Source of the DNA: CAVQWT01 sp963810815
GTDB lineage: Bacteria; Pseudomonadota; Gammaproteobacteria; Burkholderiales; Casimicrobiaceae
Direction of reading: 5' to 3'
Length of the DNA: 64,000 nt
Assembly (NCBI GenBank): GCA_963810815.1
Contig: CAWEPB010000003.1
Coordinates: 434,001 to 498,000 of the forward strand
Below are positions 15,942 through 22,746 of this stretch, one piece after another. Numbering within the stretch: the first letter of the stretch is position 1; each line of letters opens with the position of its first letter. The translations under genes were made by a program, and so were the position numbers. The notes beneath the pieces are model-generated. The model searched no databases. It saw nothing but the letters and a program-made list of their open reading frames with translations, and was not told the DNA's origin.

Positions 15942-17687
15942 ATGTCGGCCATGGCGAGCTTCGCACTCCACGGCATCGGCGTTTCGGGCGGCATCGCGAT
16001 CGGCCGCGCGCAGCTCGTCTCGCACGCGACGCTCGAGGTCGCCCACTACGCGATTCCCGCGGGCAAGGTCGCCGGCGAGATCGCCCGCTTCGAATTCGCG
16101 CTGCACGAGGTCCAGGCCGAGCTCGAGGACCTGCACGCGGCGATGACCGGCGAGGAGGCGCCCGCCGAGTTCGGCGCGTTCCTCGACGTGCACTGGATGA
16201 TCCTGAACGACCCGACGCTCGCCGACGCGCCGAAGCGGATCATCGCCGACCAGCGCTGCAACGCCGAGTGGGCGCTGACGCAGCAGATGGAGGTGCTGGT
16301 CGAGCAGTTCGACCAGATCGAGGATCCGTACCTGCGCGAGCGCAAGTCGGACGTCGTGCAGGTGGTCGAGCGGGTGCTGAAGCGCCTGCTCGGCAAGCCG
16401 GGCGCCATCGCCGCCGGCAGCGAGCCGCACACGATCCTGGTCGCGCACGATCTCTCGCCCGCCGACGTCATCCAGTTCAAGAAGCACCGCTTCGCCGCGT
16501 TCCTCACCGACCTCGGCGGCGTCACCTCGCACACGGCGATCGTCGCCCGCAGCCTCAACGTGCCGGCGGTGGTGGCGACCCACAACGCGCGGCAGCTCAT
16601 CCGCGAGAACGAGCTGCTGATCGTCGACGGCACGCACCACGTCGTGATCGTCAACCCGGACAAGTCGGTGTTGACCGAGTACCGGCTGAAGCAGGGCGAA
16701 CTCGAGATCGAGCGCGCCAAGCTGAAGCGGCTGACCACCAAGCCGGCCGACACCATCGACGGCGTGCGGATCGAGCTGCACGCGAACATCGAGCTGCCCG
16801 ACGACCTCGAGCAGGCGCTGGAGAACGGCGCCAGCGGCATCGGCCTGTTCCGGTCCGAGTTCCTGTTCCTCAACCGCGACGGCCTGCCCACCGAGGACGA
16901 GCAGTTCGAGGCGTACCGGCGGGTCGCCGCCGGCATGGGCGGCCGGCCGGTCACGATCCGGACCTTCGACCTGGGCGCCGACAAGACCAAGGAAGGACTG
17001 GGCGGCCTCGCGCGCGTCGCGCCCAACCCGGCGCTGGGCCTGCGCGCGGTGCGCTTCTGCCTCGCCGAGCCGCGGCTGTTCCTCACCCAGCTGCGGGCGA
17101 TCCTGCGGGCGTCGCATTACGGGCGCGTCCGCATCCTGATCCCGATGATCGCCTCGGTCGGCGAGGTCGACCAGACGCTGATGATGATCGCGCAGGCGAA
17201 GGAGATGCTGCGCGAGCAGGGGGTGCCGTTCGACGCCGGCGTCGAGGTCGGCGGGATGATCGAGATCCCCGCCGCCGCGCTCGCGATCGGCAGCCTGCTG
17301 ACCCGGCTGGATTTCGCCTCCATCGGCACCAACGACCTGATCCAGTACACGCTCGCCGTCGATCGCTCCGACGACGCGGTGTCGCACCTCTACGATCCGC
17401 TGCATCCGGCGGTGCTGAAGCTGATCGGCGGCTCGATCGCCACCGCCAACAAGTTCGGGAAGCCCATCGCCGTCTGCGGCGAAATGGCCGGCGAACTGCT
17501 GCTGACGCGGTTGCTGCTGGGACTGGGCCTGCGCAACTTCTCGATGCATCCGGCGCACCTGCTCGGCATCAAGCAGCGGGTGCTGACCAGCGAACTCGCC
17601 GCCATCCAGCCCATCGCGGACCGCATCCGCCGCGGCGACGATCCGGCGCGCATCAACGCGCAGCTCGACAAGCTCAACGCCCTCTGA
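15942..17687 (+). CDS. ptsI: Phosphoenolpyruvate--protein phosphotransferase (Enzyme I)
   Basis: 581 aa, the usual EI length. The N-terminal HPr-binding domain is followed by the swivel domain with the active His (GGVTSHTAIVARS, about residue 197) and the PEP-binding TIM barrel (GIGLFRSEFLFL, RTFDLGADK, GVEVGGMIEIPAAAL, DFASIGTNDLIQYTLAVDR, VCGEMAG). No N-terminal GAF domain is present, so this is ordinary EI rather than the EI-Ntr form. ATG at 15942 or at 15951 could be the start. It begins 10 bp after HPr. With EIIA and HPr it forms a truncated PTS phosphorelay. Confidence 0.96.
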   Translation: MSAMASFALHGIGVSGGIAIGRAQLVSHATLEVAHYAIPAGKVAGEIARFEFALHEVQAELEDLHAAMTGEEAPAEFGAFLDVHWMILNDPTLADAPKRIIADQRCNAEWALTQQMEVLVEQFDQIEDPYLRERKSDVVQVVERVLKRLLGKPGAIAAGSEPHTILVAHDLSPADVIQFKKHRFAAFLTDLGGVTSHTAIVARSLNVPAVVATHNARQLIRENELLIVDGTHHVVIVNPDKSVLTEYRLKQGELEIERAKLKRLTTKPADTIDGVRIELHANIELPDDLEQALENGASGIGLFRSEFLFLNRDGLPTEDEQFEAYRRVAAGMGGRPVTIRTFDLGADKTKEGLGGLARVAPNPALGLRAVRFCLAEPRLFLTQLRAILRASHYGRVRILIPMIASVGEVDQTLMMIAQAKEMLREQGVPFDAGVEVGGMIEIPAAALAIGSLLTRLDFASIGTNDLIQYTLAVDRSDDAVSHLYDPLHPAVLKLIGGSIATANKFGKPIAVCGEMAGELLLTRLLLGLGLRNFSMHPAHLLGIKQRVLTSELAAIQPIADRIRRGDDPARINAQLDKLNAL

Positions 17688-17728
17688 TGCCGCCTGGCGG
17701 CCGGTCGTGCCCGCCCGTCACGCGGCGC

Positions 17729-17756
17729 TTGCGCGCAAAAGGCGGTGCGGTATGAT
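17729..17756 (+). promoter_or_regulatory. Candidate sigma-70 promoter for the TlpA/DUF3570 cluster
   Basis: TTGCGC at 17729-17734 and TATGAT at 17751-17756 are separated by 16 bp in an otherwise GC-rich gap after ptsI. It faces the thioredoxin-DUF4266-DUF3570-ApbE cluster. Seen by eye only. Confidence 0.4.
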
Positions 17757-17773
17757 TATGCTGATGTCATAAC

Positions 17774-17846
17774 GTCAGTCAGTCAGTCTTCAGTCTTCAG
17801 TCTTCGGCCTTCACTCTTCACTCGTCACTCGCCACTCGCCACTCGT
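17774..17846. repeat. Short degenerate tandem repeats (AGTCTTC / CACTCGC units)
   Basis: The gap before the thioredoxin gene contains GTCAGTCAGTCAGTC, then three AGTCTTC units, then CACTCTT/CACTCGT/CACTCGC/CACTCGC units. It is a simple-sequence tract lying in what would be the 5' untranslated region of the cluster. It has no CRISPR-like spacers. Confidence 0.7.
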
Positions 17847-17862
17847 CCCGTCACGACCCCCG

Positions 17863-18405
17863 ATGTTCCCTTCCCCGTCGTCCCCCTTGCGCCCCTCGTC
17901 CCGGGCTTCCCGCCTTGTCGCCGTCGCGATGCTCGCCGCGGCCGCCTTCGCGTCGCCGCTGCCGGCGTCGGCCGTCGACGCCGGCCAGCCCGCGCCCGCG
18001 TTCGCGCTGCCGCGCGCGGCGGGCGACGTGCTGACGCTCGAATCGCTGCAGGGACGCGTCGTGTTCGTCGACTTCTGGGCGTCGTGGTGCGCGCCGTGCA
18101 AGCGCTCGTTCCCGTGGATGAACGAGCTGCAGAAGAAGTACGGCGACAAGGGGCTCGCCGTGGTCGCGATCAACGTCGACAAGCGCCGCGCCGACGCCGA
18201 CCGCTTTCTCGCGCAGGTGCCGGCGACGTTCGCCGTCGTGTACGATCCCGCCGGCACGGCGCCGGCCGCGTATGGCGTGAAGGGCATGCCGAGTTCGTAC
18301 CTGGTCGACGCGCGCGGCAACGTCGTCGAGGTCGAGTCCGGATTCAACGACGAGCGCGCCGCCGCGCTCGAGGCGCGCATCCGCGCCCTCATCGCCGCGC
18401 GCTGA
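17863..18405 (+). CDS. Secreted TlpA-like thioredoxin-fold protein
   Basis: 180 aa. The N-terminal region (ASRLVAVAMLAAAAFASPLPASA) is a signal peptide. The mature TlpA/ResA-type domain starts AGQPAPAFALPRA and carries FWASWCAPCKRSFPWMNEL, whose WCAPC is the redox-active CXXC. VAINVDKRRADADRFL and the cis-Pro segment GMPSSYLVDARG complete the fold. A periplasmic disulfide reductase or oxidase role is expected. It precedes DUF4266, DUF3570 and ApbE genes on the same strand with short gaps, a grouping I recall as recurrent in proteobacteria, so its client may be one of these. Confidence 0.9.
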   Translation: MFPSPSSPLRPSSRASRLVAVAMLAAAAFASPLPASAVDAGQPAPAFALPRAAGDVLTLESLQGRVVFVDFWASWCAPCKRSFPWMNELQKKYGDKGLAVVAINVDKRRADADRFLAQVPATFAVVYDPAGTAPAAYGVKGMPSSYLVDARGNVVEVESGFNDERAAALEARIRALIAAR

Positions 18406-18435
18406 CGCGCCGGTGCGCCGACGGAGACCGATGCG

Positions 18436-18660
18436 ATGCGCCCACGCTGCCTGATGATCCTTGCCGCCGCGACGCTGGCCCTCTGCGGCTGCGCGGGCTT
18501 CGCGCCGCCCCAGCCCTGGGAGAAGGGCGACCTCGCGCGGCCGTCGATGCAGTTCGACGCCGACGTGCTGGCGGCGAAGACCACGCAGCACATCTACGCG
18601 AGCAAGGAAGGGGCGACCGGCGGCTACGGCGTCGGCGGAGGCGGCTGTGGCTGCAACTGA
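18436..18660 (+). CDS. DUF4266 small lipoprotein
   Basis: 74 aa. The N-terminal hydrophobic segment ends in a lipobox-like LCGC, so Cys after the cleavage site is likely lipidated. The conserved core is PPQPWEKGDLARPSMQFD, followed by a helix and a Gly-rich tail (GGYGVGGGGCGCN) with two closely spaced Cys at the extreme C-terminus. The function is unknown. The tail looks suited to metal, cofactor or disulfide chemistry, which is inference. The DUF3570 gene starts inside its last codons, which argues for obligatory co-expression. Confidence 0.85.
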   Translation: MRPRCLMILAAATLALCGCAGFAPPQPWEKGDLARPSMQFDADVLAAKTTQHIYASKEGATGGYGVGGGGCGCN

Positions 18661-19753
18661 GCGGACGCTGCTCGCCGCCGCGCTGGCGTTGCCGGGATTG
18701 CTGCCCGGGGCCGCCGCCGCGCAGGCGATGCCCGAGGGGGGCCTCTTCTCCGCCAGGTATCTCTGGTACCGCGACTGGCAGCCCGGCGCCGACCGGATGA
18801 ACGTCGACGCGCCGTCGTTCTACCTGCTCGCCCCGTTCGCGCAGTCCTGGACCATCGAGGGCTCGCTGGTGCTCGACGCGATGAGCGGCGCGTCGCCGCT
18901 GTACTTCAACGTGCTGTCGGGCGCGTCGGGCGAGGGCGTCCGCGACTACCGCAAGGCGGGCGACGTCAAGCTGAGCAAGTACTTCGACCGCTGGATCGTC
19001 GGCGCCGGCGCCGTCGTCTCGAGCGAGCACGACTACCTGTCGCGCGGCGGCGTGTTCGACCTGCGCTGGTTCACCGAGGACCGCAACACGACGCTGGCGT
19101 TCTCGTTCGGCGGCGCCGCCGACATCATCAACAGCACCAACGGCATCGCGGTGGACCAGAAGCGCAACACCGTCGAGTTCCTCGCCGGCATCACGCAGGC
19201 GCTGTCGCCGACGTCGATCGTCCAGTCGAACATCACCTACTCGCGCGGGCACGGGTACTTCACCGACCCGTACAAGTCGTTCGACGACCGCCCGAACAAG
19301 CGCCGGATCACCGCCTGGCTGACGCGCTACAACGAGTACTTTCCCAGCCTCGATGCGACGCTCAAGGTCGGCTATCGCTACCTCGACGATTCCTTCGGCG
19401 CCAACTCGAACATGGTCGAAGCCTCGTGGGTGCAGGCGCTGCCGGCGGGCTTCAGCCTGACGCCGAACTTCCGCTACCTGTCGCAGGATGCGGCGTGGTT
19501 CTACGGGAATCCGCCGATACTGAGCGGATGGGTCGAGGGCCAGCCGTATACCGCCGACACCCGGCTGTCGGCGTTCGGCGCCATCACCGCCGGCCTCATG
19601 GTCGCGAAGACGCTGCCGGAGGGCTGGACCGTCGACCTCAAGTACGAGTTCTACCGGCAGCGGAGTTCGTGGAAGCTGGGCGGCGACGGCAGCCCCGGCC
19701 TCCTGCCGTTCTCGGCCAGCTGGATCCAGGCCGGCGTCGCCAAGGCGTTCTGA
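18647..19753 (+). CDS. DUF3570 outer-membrane beta-barrel-like protein
   Basis: GTG at 18647 is chosen because it gives a signal peptide (ERTLLAAALALPGLLPGAAAAQA) and overlaps the lipoprotein stop by 14 nt. The 368 aa mature protein is rich in alternating aromatic/polar strands (FSARYLWYRDWQPGADRM, GVRDYRKAGDVKLSKYF, FSFGGAADIINSTNG, ITYSRGHGYFTDPYKSFDDRPNKR, TLKVGYRYLDDSFGANS) and ends with Phe after a strand (ASWIQAGVAKAF). That ending is typical of Bam-assembled outer-membrane barrels. The family has no assigned function. The partners are TlpA, DUF4266 and ApbE. Confidence 0.85.
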   Translation: MAATERTLLAAALALPGLLPGAAAAQAMPEGGLFSARYLWYRDWQPGADRMNVDAPSFYLLAPFAQSWTIEGSLVLDAMSGASPLYFNVLSGASGEGVRDYRKAGDVKLSKYFDRWIVGAGAVVSSEHDYLSRGGVFDLRWFTEDRNTTLAFSFGGAADIINSTNGIAVDQKRNTVEFLAGITQALSPTSIVQSNITYSRGHGYFTDPYKSFDDRPNKRRITAWLTRYNEYFPSLDATLKVGYRYLDDSFGANSNMVEASWVQALPAGFSLTPNFRYLSQDAAWFYGNPPILSGWVEGQPYTADTRLSAFGAITAGLMVAKTLPEGWTVDLKYEFYRQRSSWKLGGDGSPGLLPFSASWIQAGVAKAF

Positions 19754-19924
19754 CGCCGGTTCCGGACCGACACCCTCCACGAAGTCCTGGTGCCGGTCCG
19801 GGACCGGCGCTCCCAACGGAACTCCGCAGCCGGCCCGCGCCCGGCTTCGCGGCCCGCCGCTCGCCCTCCCCGCTCCTCCTTCCCGTTCGGCGCCCTGCCT
19901 GCGGCGTCGCGCTAACATCCCCGC

Positions 19925-20840
19925 ATGCCGCTGCACCGCTTTCCGTTTCGCGCGATGGCGTCGCCCTGCGCGCTGTCGATCGTCGCCGCCCGCCGGGGAT
20001 CCGGATGCGGCGCGCCGTGCCGCCGATGCTGCGATCGCCGAGGTCGCGCGCATCGAGGCGAAGTACTCGCGCTATCGCGACGACAGCGTCACCACGGCGA
20101 TCAATCGCGCCGCGGGCGGGCCGCCGGTGGCGATCGACGCCGAGACCTCGGCGCTCCTCGACTACGCCGACCGCTGTCACGCGTTGTCCGGCGGCGCCTT
20201 CGACCTCACCTCCGGCGTGCTCCGCCGTGCCTGGGACTTCAGTCGTGTGCCGCCGCGCCTGCCCGACCCGGAGGCGCTGGCCGCCGCGGTCGACCTGATC
20301 GGCTGGGGCCGGGTCGAGCGTGGCGGGGGTGCCGGCGCATGGGTACGCCTGCCGCGCGCCGGGATGGAAATCGACTTCGGCGGCATCGGCAAGGAGTACG
20401 CGGCCGATCGCGCGGCGACGACGCTGGCCGAACGCGGTGTCGCCGCCGCGCTGGTCGACCTCGGCGGCGACGTCCGCGCGCTCGGCACGCAGGAAGGCGG
20501 CGCACCGTGGCGCGTCGGGATCCGGCACCCGCGGGGCACGCGCCCCGACGAGGCGATCGCCGCCATCGACGTGGCCGATGCCGCGGTGGCCACCAGCGGC
20601 GACTACGAGCGGTACATCGAGGTCGACGGCCGCCGGTACTGCCACATCCTGAATCCCCGGACCGGCCGGCCGGTGACGCACTGGCAGTCGGTGAGCGTGG
20701 TCGCGCCGCTGGCGATCGTCGCCGGCAGCGCGGCGACGATCGCGATGCTGCTCGGCGCGGATGCCGCCGCGTTTCTCGAGGCCCAGGGGGTGCGCTGGCT
20801 GGGCATCGCCGCGGACGGCGCGCGTCGCGGGAGCGAGTGA
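19925..20840 (+). CDS. apbE: FAD:protein FMN transferase (ApbE), one frameshift near 19990
   Basis: ATG at 19925 opens HRFPFRAMASPCALSIVAA, the ApbE N-terminus. The following sequence (DPDAARRAADAAIAEVARIE, KYSRYRDDSVTTAIN) lies in the next frame and continues to the stop at 20840, so one extra base sits near 19985-20000. Downstream motifs are intact: GGAFDLTSG, DFGGIGKEYAADRA, LVDLGGDVRALG, and TSGDYERYIEVDGRRYCHILNP. ApbE attaches FMN covalently to Thr/Ser of extracytoplasmic redox proteins. No obvious flavinylation target is encoded beside it except possibly the DUF3570/DUF4266 proteins. No signal peptide or lipobox is visible. Confidence 0.85.
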
Positions 20841-20984
20841 GCCCGGGATGCCGCGACGACCCGGAGGGGCCCGCGGCGGCGCGCCGTCGTTGCACCCGCG
20901 TGCCGAAGCCCGGTGCGCGCGCCGCCGTTTCACCCGCACGCGCGCCGCGACCGCACCCGAACGCCGCGCGGACCGCCGCCTGAC

Positions 20985-21022
20985 GAAAAGACGCCCGCCG
21001 CGGCACGAGGCCGGGGCGGGCG
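20985..21022 (-). terminator. Rho-independent terminator of the cytochrome/DUF5648 gene
   Basis: Read on the minus strand, CGCCCGCC and GGCGGGCG form an 8-bp stem (arms 21015-21022 and 20992-20999) followed by a short T tract. It lies just beyond the stop at 21051. Confidence 0.6.
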
Positions 21023-21050
21023 GTCCGAGGAGAACGGGGTGGAGCGGTGC

Positions 21051-22217
21051 CTACAGCGGCGCGCAGAAGCCGACGCCTTCGGCGCCCTTGCCTTCGGGTT
21101 GGAAATTCTGCAGCAGCATCTGGCTGCGCACCGCCGGGTCGTTGGTATAGCGGTGATTCGGCGCGCCGGTCTGGCCCTGGTTGTAGAGCCGGTAGATCGG
21201 CTGCGTGCCCGCGGGACAGCTGCCCGCGTCCGAGGCTTCGGCGACATAGAACACGTCGCCCTCGTACTTCCAGTCCTTGTTGTCGAACACCGGCTCGCAG
21301 CCGGTGCCGCGCGGCGCGTAGAAGTGCGAGCTCTTCGGGGCGAATACCTCGGTGAAGAAGCGGCAGACCGCGACCGTGCCGGCGCCTTCGCTCTGGTAGG
21401 CCTTGAACGAGCGGCCGGTCGATGCCCAGCCGACGAACTGGCCGGCGTCGAGCTTCGCGATCTCGTCGGCGCTGGCGGTGATGAAGTAGTGACCGAACGC
21501 GGCGTGGAAATATTCCTTGATCGTCACCGTCGCGCCGGAGGGCGGCGGCGACGTCGCCGTGCCGTCGCCGGACACCGAAATGCCCTGCGGGCTGCCGGTG
21601 CCGTTCGACACGACGCTGACCGTGCCGCCGCGCGTCCCGACGTCCGACGGCCGGAAGTTGATGTCGATCGAGCAGGTGGCGCCGACGGCCACCGTCGTGC
21701 ACGAGTTGGCGACGACCCTGAATTCGCTGGTATTGCTGGTGACGCTGGACACGGCGACCGGGCCGGTGCCGGTGTTGGTGACGGTGACGCGCTTGTTCGC
21801 GCTGGTCGTGCCGAGCGCCTGCGAGCCGAAGGAGAGCGACGACGACAGCGAGAGCTTGCCGGCGGCCGGCGGCGGCGTCACGACGGTGAACGTCGCGAGG
21901 TAAGCGGAGATCGCGCTGACCTGGTACTGGTTGTCGGGGTCGCGCAGAACACTCAGCGACGCGTCGTTCTTCATCGTGTTCGAGTTGTAGTTGAGCGCGC
22001 CGTTCAGCGTGTCGACATTCTTGCCCGAAAGCACGTTGTCCTTGTTGTTGCCGGCGGCACCGTGACAGCCCCTGCAGTAGCCCGTGTAGTAGGTCGAGCC
22101 GCTCTGCGCCGCGGCCATGTTGCTGAACGCCGAAGCGACCGCGAGCGCGGCCGCCAGCGCGATCCGGGGCAGCGAAACGACCGGGGGGCGCGCGATTCTG
22201 CGGATTGGTCCGAACAT
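21051..22217 (-). CDS. Secreted cytochrome c / SPD-2-like / DUF5648 protein
   Basis: ATG at 22217 has a good Shine-Dalgarno (AGGAG, about 6 nt away) and a signal peptide (RIALAAALAVASAFSNMAAAQS). Residues about 40-105 are a monohaem cytochrome c domain with YCRGCHGAAGNNKDNV. After a Pro-rich linker comes an Ig-like choice-of-anchor D/ASPM-SPD-2-Hydin domain (LSFGSQALGTTSANKRVTVTN). The C-terminal 160 residues are a DUF5648-type module (EYFHAAFGHYFITA, CRFFTEVFAPKSSHFYAP, GEVFYV-like GDVFYVAEA, PIYRLYNQG). The combination suggests an exported electron-transfer protein with a surface-binding tail. The function is unknown. 388 aa. Confidence 0.85.
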   Translation of the reverse strand: MFGPIRRIARPPVVSLPRIALAAALAVASAFSNMAAAQSGSTYYTGYCRGCHGAAGNNKDNVLSGKNVDTLNGALNYNSNTMKNDASLSVLRDPDNQYQVSAISAYLATFTVVTPPPAAGKLSLSSSLSFGSQALGTTSANKRVTVTNTGTGPVAVSSVTSNTSEFRVVANSCTTVAVGATCSIDINFRPSDVGTRGGTVSVVSNGTGSPQGISVSGDGTATSPPPSGATVTIKEYFHAAFGHYFITASADEIAKLDAGQFVGWASTGRSFKAYQSEGAGTVAVCRFFTEVFAPKSSHFYAPRGTGCEPVFDNKDWKYEGDVFYVAEASDAGSCPAGTQPIYRLYNQGQTGAPNHRYTNDPAVRSQMLLQNFQPEGKGAEGVGFCAPL

Positions 22218-22562
22218 GTCCTGCTCCTGTAGCCATGGCATGGCCCCGAATCGCCACCGCGGGATTTCGGGGACACAATGCCATTAGCATACAGTCATCT
22301 ATTCCAACGTCATACGCCGACGTCATGGATGCCGACGAACGGTCGGTAGTGGCCGACCGGTTGGGACCGTGGAACCTGCATTGGAACAGCGGGTTGTGCG
22401 TTTCTGCGCGGGCCCCGCCGCGACGGGCCATCGGCGGGCCCGCATTCGTTCCCCTGACCGCGTCCGCTTACCGCCCACCCCCGGCAGCGGCGGGCGCCGG
22501 TCGCAGCGGCACCGGGTGCGGAGATTGGTCGGCGCGCCCGCTTTGGGCTAGAATCGGTCCGA
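22218..22562. promoter_or_regulatory. Divergent control region between cytochrome gene and metX
   Basis: No gene is seen. The stretch is locally AT-richer near 22275-22320 (likely the minus-strand promoter). It contains a perfect inverted repeat CGGTCGG-6-CCGACCG at 22340-22359, a possible operator. Upstream of the riboswitch, TTGGTC (22525-22530) and TAGAAT (22549-22554) are 18 bp apart and form a credible promoter for metX. Confidence 0.5.
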
Positions 22563-22635
22563 AGCGCCGATTTGAACCAGCTTGCGGGCGCGGGGGCCGA
22601 CGATGCGGTCCCGAACAAATGCGGCTAAAGCGGAG
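22563..22635 (+). ncRNA. SAM-II (SAM-alpha) riboswitch upstream of metX
   Basis: The conserved blocks of this class are present in order: a P1 stem GCGCC (22564-22568) with GGCGC (22587-22591), the loop GATTTGAACCAGCTTGC between them, and the 3' block AACAAATGCGGCTAAAG containing the invariant GCTAAA that forms the pseudoknot. Between P1 and the 3' block lies an extra hairpin (CGGGGGCCG...CGGTCCCG, 22591-22613), making it longer than the minimal 52-nt form. The position directly upstream of metX fits SAM feedback on methionine synthesis. Recognition is by eye; a covariance search was not possible. Confidence 0.8.
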
Positions 22636-22680
22636 TGGTGACTCACCAACCCGACCCGCGCCGCGCCGGTCGGGTTTTTT
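22636..22680 (+). terminator. Hairpin and intrinsic terminator in the metX leader
   Basis: A small hairpin TGGTG-ACT-CACCA (22636-22648) is followed by a perfect 9-bp stem AACCCGACC/GGTCGGGTT (22648-22656, 22668-22676) and six T. The two stems share a base and sit immediately after the riboswitch, so ligand binding could act by transcription termination. Confidence 0.8.
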
Positions 22681-22746
22681 GTCGGCCCGGCCTTGCCAAC
22701 GAACCGAGGAACGCCCGCCGTGCCCCCACCGGCGCCCTGATCCGAG

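Noticed and set aside
17774..17846. Possible CRISPR array
   Set aside because: The repeat units are 7 bp, contiguous and degenerate, with no spacers and no cas genes.
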